Assembly: GCA_046260215.1 (NCBI GenBank)
Contig: JBHEPQ010000304.1
Location: forward strand, 1-16,748
Length of the DNA: 16,748 nt
Reading direction: 5' to 3'
Source of the DNA: Chromatocurvus sp046260215
GTDB taxonomy: Bacteria; Pseudomonadota; Gammaproteobacteria; Pseudomonadales; Halieaceae
Shown: one piece after another, positions 13,834 to 16,748 of the stretch
Layout of the letters: each line of letters begins with the position of its first letter
Numbering within the stretch: the first letter of the stretch is position 1
Notes under the pieces: model-generated
Seen by the model: only the letters and a program-made list of their open reading frames with translations
Database searches by the model: none
What the model was told of the DNA's origin: nothing
Translations under genes and position numbers: made by a program

Positions 13834-16151
13834 CGACGTCTGCCGCCGCGACGGCGCGACTTCTTCTTCGGTGCGGTGCCGCCGTCTTCTGTGTCCTGGC
13901 CCTGCGACTTCGCCTGATCTGCGTTCTGGTCATTGTCCTTTGGCTTCGGCCGGGGCTTGGTCAGGACCTCGATATCCGGTCCGCCCTGCGCAGGCGCCGG
14001 GGACGCATCAGCAGCAGATTTAGCGGCCGCCGGCTTTTTCCGCGGCCGCGACTTGCCGCTCCCTTTCTTGCTTTCGCCACCCTTCTTGCCTTCTCCACCA
14101 TTCGCCGCATCGCCGTCTTTTTTGCGATCGCCCCCTTTTTTGCTCTCAGCCGTCTTCGGGGTCTGCTTTGCCGGGGCCTTGCGCTTGCGGCCACTGCCCT
14201 CGCCTCCGCGCTCCTTGCGCCGTGCCGGCGCCTCGATCAGCTCAAGATCAATCTTCTTGTCGTCCAGATCCACCCGGGCAACCTGCACCTGTACCTTGTC
14301 GCCAAGCTGGAAGTTGCGCCCGCTGCGTTCGCCGACCAGGCGCTGGTGAGCGGGGTCGAAGCGATAGTAGTCGCCGGGGAGCGCGGTGATATGCACCAGG
14401 CCCTCGATGTACAGGTCCTCCAGTTCGACAAACAGGCCGAAGCTGGTGACCGCCGCGACCACGCCGCCGAACTCTGCGCCGACATGATCCTGCAGGTACT
14501 CGCACTTGAGCCAGGACTGCACATCGCGCGTGGCATCGTCTGCGCGACGCTCGGTGACAGAGAAGTGCTCGCCCAGTGCTGTCACGGTCTTCTCGTCATA
14601 GGGGTAGCTGCGCTCCATGGACAACAGCTCTGCGCCATCGGCGCGGCGCACCAGCTTGCTGCGCGTCTTCGAGCGGATCACGGCGCGGATGCCGCGGTGA
14701 ATCAGCAGATCCGGGTAGCGCCGGATAGGCGAGGTGAAGTGGGCGTAGCCCTCGTAATTGAGACCGAAGTGGCCCTTGTTCTCGGGCTGGTATACCGCCT
14801 GGCGCAGTGAGCGCAGCATCATGGTCTGTATGACGTTGGCATCGTCGCGATCCGCGACCTGCTCCATCAGTGCCTGATAGTCCTTGGGCGAGGGACTGCT
14901 TCCGCCGCGCAGCCCAAGACCCAGCTCCCCGAGAAAGGCACGCAAATTCTCCAGTCGTTCCTCGCCGGGGCCCTCGTGCACGCGGAAAAGCGTCGGCAGC
15001 TTGTGCTTCTCGAAGAACTGCGCAGTAGCCACGTTGGCGCAGAGCATGCATTCCTCGATCAGCTTGTGGGCATCATTGCGATGCACTGGAACGATTGCAT
15101 CGATCTTGCGCTGCTCGTTGAAGACAATCTGCGTCTCCACCGTCTCGAAATCTATCGCGCCGCGCTCCTCGCGCGCCACCCGCAACACCTTATACAAGGC
15201 CTGCAGTCGCTGCAGGTCGGGTACGCGCTCCGCGGGTACACCGTCGGCGACACCGTTTTCCAACGCTTCACCCACCTGTGTATAGGTCAGGCGAGCATGT
15301 GAGTGTATAACCGCCTCAAAAAAGCAGAACTTCTTCAGCGTGCCATCGCTGGCGAGATCCATCTCCACCACCTGCGACAGCCGGTCGACACCGGGCTTCA
15401 GGGAACACAGACCGTTGGACAGCACTTCCGGAAACATCGGTACCACGTGTTCCGGAAAATACACGGAGTTGCCGCGGGTCTGCGCCTCGGCGTCCAGCGC
15501 CGAACCGGGCTCCACGTAGTGCGAGACATCCGCGATCGCTACCCACAGCCGCCAGCCACCGAAACGCTTCTTCTTGCAGTACACGGCATCGTCGAAATCC
15601 CGCGCGTCCGCACCATCAATCGTGACGAAGGGAACATCACGCATGTCGATACGGTTCTTTTTATCCGCTTCTTCCGGCTCATCCTTCAGGTACGAAGCCT
15701 CTTCCAGCACCGGCTCCGGCCATTCAAAGGGGATGCCGTGGGCGCGTATCGCAACGTCGATCTCGAGTCCCGGATCGAGATGATCGCCGAGCACCTCGAT
15801 AATCTCGCCCTTGGCACCCAGCCGACCCTTGGGGTAATCGGTGATCAACGCGGTGACGATCTGACCGGAAATCGCCTTGCCCTTCGCCGTCGGCGGAATC
15901 AGCACCTGCTGCGTGATGCGCGCATTGTCGGGTAAGACGAAGCCGATACCGCTCTCTTCCTGATAGCGGCCAACCACTTTCTGCACACCGCGCTCGAGAA
16001 CCTCGACCACCTTGCCTTCCTGGCGGCCGCGGCGGTCGATACCCGACACGGCAACCAGCACGGTATCCCCGTCGAACACCTGTCCCATCTGGCGGGCACT
16101 CAAATAGAAATCCTCACCACCTGCCTGGCACGGCAAAACCGTAACCGTCAC
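13803..16151 (-). CDS. rnr: RNase R, catalytic bulk (out of frame with its own 5' end)
   Basis: About 780 residues covering everything except the N-terminal helix-turn-helix and the first cold-shock strand. RNase R is a processive 3'-5' exoribonuclease that degrades structured RNA. Visible are the end of cold-shock domain 1 (GGEDFYLSARQMGQVFDGD), cold-shock domain 2, the RNB domain with the catalytic aspartates in DGADARDFDDAVY (about 179-191), and the S1 domain near VVAAVTSFGLFVELEDLYIEGLVH. Last comes a long basic low-complexity tail of about 140 residues ending in six serines, much longer than the E. coli tail. The listed GTG start is only the first possible start in this frame and lies inside the domain. 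The true beginning is in the other frame, at 16443. The two frames join around 16117-16128 by a +1 shift. Confidence 0.85.
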   Translation of the reverse strand: MTVTVLPCQAGGEDFYLSARQMGQVFDGDTVLVAVSGIDRRGRQEGKVVEVLERGVQKVVGRYQEESGIGFVLPDNARITQQVLIPPTAKGKAISGQIVTALITDYPKGRLGAKGEIIEVLGDHLDPGLEIDVAIRAHGIPFEWPEPVLEEASYLKDEPEEADKKNRIDMRDVPFVTIDGADARDFDDAVYCKKKRFGGWRLWVAIADVSHYVEPGSALDAEAQTRGNSVYFPEHVVPMFPEVLSNGLCSLKPGVDRLSQVVEMDLASDGTLKKFCFFEAVIHSHARLTYTQVGEALENGVADGVPAERVPDLQRLQALYKVLRVAREERGAIDFETVETQIVFNEQRKIDAIVPVHRNDAHKLIEECMLCANVATAQFFEKHKLPTLFRVHEGPGEERLENLRAFLGELGLGLRGGSSPSPKDYQALMEQVADRDDANVIQTMMLRSLRQAVYQPENKGHFGLNYEGYAHFTSPIRRYPDLLIHRGIRAVIRSKTRSKLVRRADGAELLSMERSYPYDEKTVTALGEHFSVTERRADDATRDVQSWLKCEYLQDHVGAEFGGVVAAVTSFGLFVELEDLYIEGLVHITALPGDYYRFDPAHQRLVGERSGRNFQLGDKVQVQVARVDLDDKKIDLELIEAPARRKERGGEGSGRKRKAPAKQTPKTAESKKGGDRKKDGDAANGGEGKKGGESKKGSGKSRPRKKPAAAKSAADASPAPAQGGPDIEVLTKPRPKPKDNDQNADQAKSQGQDTEDGGTAPKKKSRRRGGRRRRPASSSSSS

Positions 16152-16443
16152 GGTGGCCCTGGACTCGACAGCGCAGCAGGTTCATCTTGTCGACCACGCC
16201 ATACGTGCCCCGGCGGTCAACGAGAAGCTGGCCATCGCGCTGCATGGCGCGCAGCCGGTTGCGCAGTGCATCGACGTCCTGCTGTTCGCTTAAACCCAGC
16301 AGGTCGGCAATCTGCTGTCCGTCAACGGGGCGATCAACCTCGCGCAGCTGCTGCAGAATGAACTCTCGTGACGGAATGGGGTTTTCGTAATTCGCCGCCT
16401 CGCGGGCGGCGTGCGGGTCGGCTTTCTTGCCTCGTCGCGACAT
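16114..16443 (-). CDS. rnr: RNase R, N-terminal part (frameshifted from the rest)
   Basis: 109 residues beginning MSRRGKKADPHAAREAANYENPIPSREFIL, which matches the RNase R N-terminus (E. coli has YANPIPSREFIL at the same place). The winged-helix domain (LRNRLRAMQRDGQLLVDRRGTYG) and the start of cold-shock domain 1 (VQGHRDGYGFAVPG) follow. It then runs into RW and a TGA at 16116-16114, exactly where family members continue with a DD/GGEDFYLS-like strand, found here one frame over. The ATG at 16443 is preceded by GAGG about 10 bases upstream. Either the gene is broken, the assembly has an error, or the ribosome shifts frame; the first two are likelier. Joined, the product would be about 879 residues. 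Confidence 0.85.
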   Translation of the reverse strand: MSRRGKKADPHAAREAANYENPIPSREFILQQLREVDRPVDGQQIADLLGLSEQQDVDALRNRLRAMQRDGQLLVDRRGTYGVVDKMNLLRCRVQGHRDGYGFAVPGRW

Positions 16444-16493
16444 AGGTACGTGCCTCAAAAAGCGCCTAGTGTAGCACAGAGCGCACAGTGGTC

Positions 16494-16530
16494 GCCCTGC
16501 CTAGGCGTGGCGGCACACGGCAGGCAGGGC
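16494..16530. repeat. Inverted repeat between rnr and tRNA-Leu
   Basis: GCCCTGCCT and AGGCAGGGC form a perfect 9-bp stem around 19 bases. It lies about 50 bases upstream of the rnr start and 80 bases before the tRNA gene, in the divergent gap. No T tract follows on either strand, so it looks more like a protein-binding site than a terminator. Confidence 0.5.
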
Positions 16531-16562
16531 TGGCCCGGGCGAGGAAAACGCAGGACTGCAGC

Positions 16563-16591
16563 TTGACAAGGGCCGACGGCGGCATTAACTT
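16563..16591 (+). promoter_or_regulatory. Probable tRNA-Leu promoter
   Basis: A perfect -35 box TTGACA (16563-16568) and TAACTT (16586-16591) with 17 bases between. Transcription would start around 16598, about 12 bases before the mature tRNA. The GC-rich stretch GCCCACC after the -10 resembles the discriminator of stringently controlled stable-RNA promoters. Confidence 0.55.
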
Positions 16592-16609
16592 TGCCCACCT
16601 TCACCCGAT

Positions 16610-16696
16610 GCCCAGGTGGTGAAATTGGTAGACACGCTAGCTTCAGGTGCTAGTGCTCGAAAGGGCGTGGAGGTTCAAGTCCTCTCCTGGGCACCA
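16610..16696 (+). tRNA. tRNA-Leu (anticodon CAG)
   Basis: An 87-base class II tRNA with encoded CCA. The acceptor stem GCCCAGG pairs with CCTGGGC, the discriminator is A, and CCA ends at 16696. The anticodon stem CTAGC/GCTAG encloses the loop TTCAGGT with anticodon CAG at 16644-16646, which reads CUG. A long variable arm (TGCTCGAAAGGGCGT) and the T arm GAGG-TTCAAGT-CCTC complete a leucine tRNA. The 52 bases after it to the window end are AT-richer and show no gene. Confidence 0.97.
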
Positions 16697-16748
16697 CAGA
16701 CATAAGCTAACTGATTGATAACGCTAAGTATTATTGTCAGCCCGTAGC

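Noticed and set aside
13788..14810. 340-codon plus-strand frame opposite the 3' end of rnr
   Set aside because: Arg/Leu-rich antisense shadow of the RNase R tail and S1 domain, with no family resemblance.

Overview
The window looks like chromosomal core DNA of a GC-rich, probably marine, gammaproteobacterium. Evidence for this is the gammaproteobacterial cluster rpsF-rpsR-(membrane protein)-rplI-dnaB, E. coli-like GdhA, RadA, RlmB and RNase R sequences, an EttA and a tRNA-Leu(CAG). No transposase, integrase or CRISPR array is visible.

Layout. 1-1172 (+): the 3' part of ettA and a small PilZ-domain gene. 1210-4041 (-): gdhA (NADP-type glutamate dehydrogenase) and radA. 4132-5905 (+): the most interesting locus, two overlapping genes divergent from radA and convergent with dnaB. 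The first encodes a protein with a winged-helix-like N-terminus and three tandem DnaT-like domains. The second encodes a protein clearly related over its whole length to the phage lambda P helicase loader. This matches the domesticated lambda O/P-derived pair proposed in the literature as dopC/dopE, a putative third type of replicative-helicase matchmaker. 5984-9689 (-): dnaB, rplI, a multi-span membrane protein, rpsR and rpsF, with a candidate S6:S18-binding leader in front of rpsF. 10042-13001 (+): a ThDP-dependent IlvB-like enzyme followed by a GntP-like permease, probably one catabolic operon. 12970-16443 (-): rlmB and rnr (RNase R); rnr is interrupted by an apparent +1 frameshift near its 5' end. 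16610-16696 (+): tRNA-Leu(CAG) with a consensus -35 box upstream.

How the parts fit. The window is dominated by replication and repair (DnaB, its probable loader pair, RadA), ribosome and translation functions (bS6, bS18, bL9, EttA, RlmB, RNase R, tRNA) and nitrogen assimilation (GdhA). The placement of a lambda P-like loader gene tail-to-tail with the chromosomal dnaB, among core genes rather than in a prophage, supports its having become a host replication factor. The ThDP enzyme/permease pair is the only clearly accessory metabolic unit; its substrate cannot be read from the sequence.
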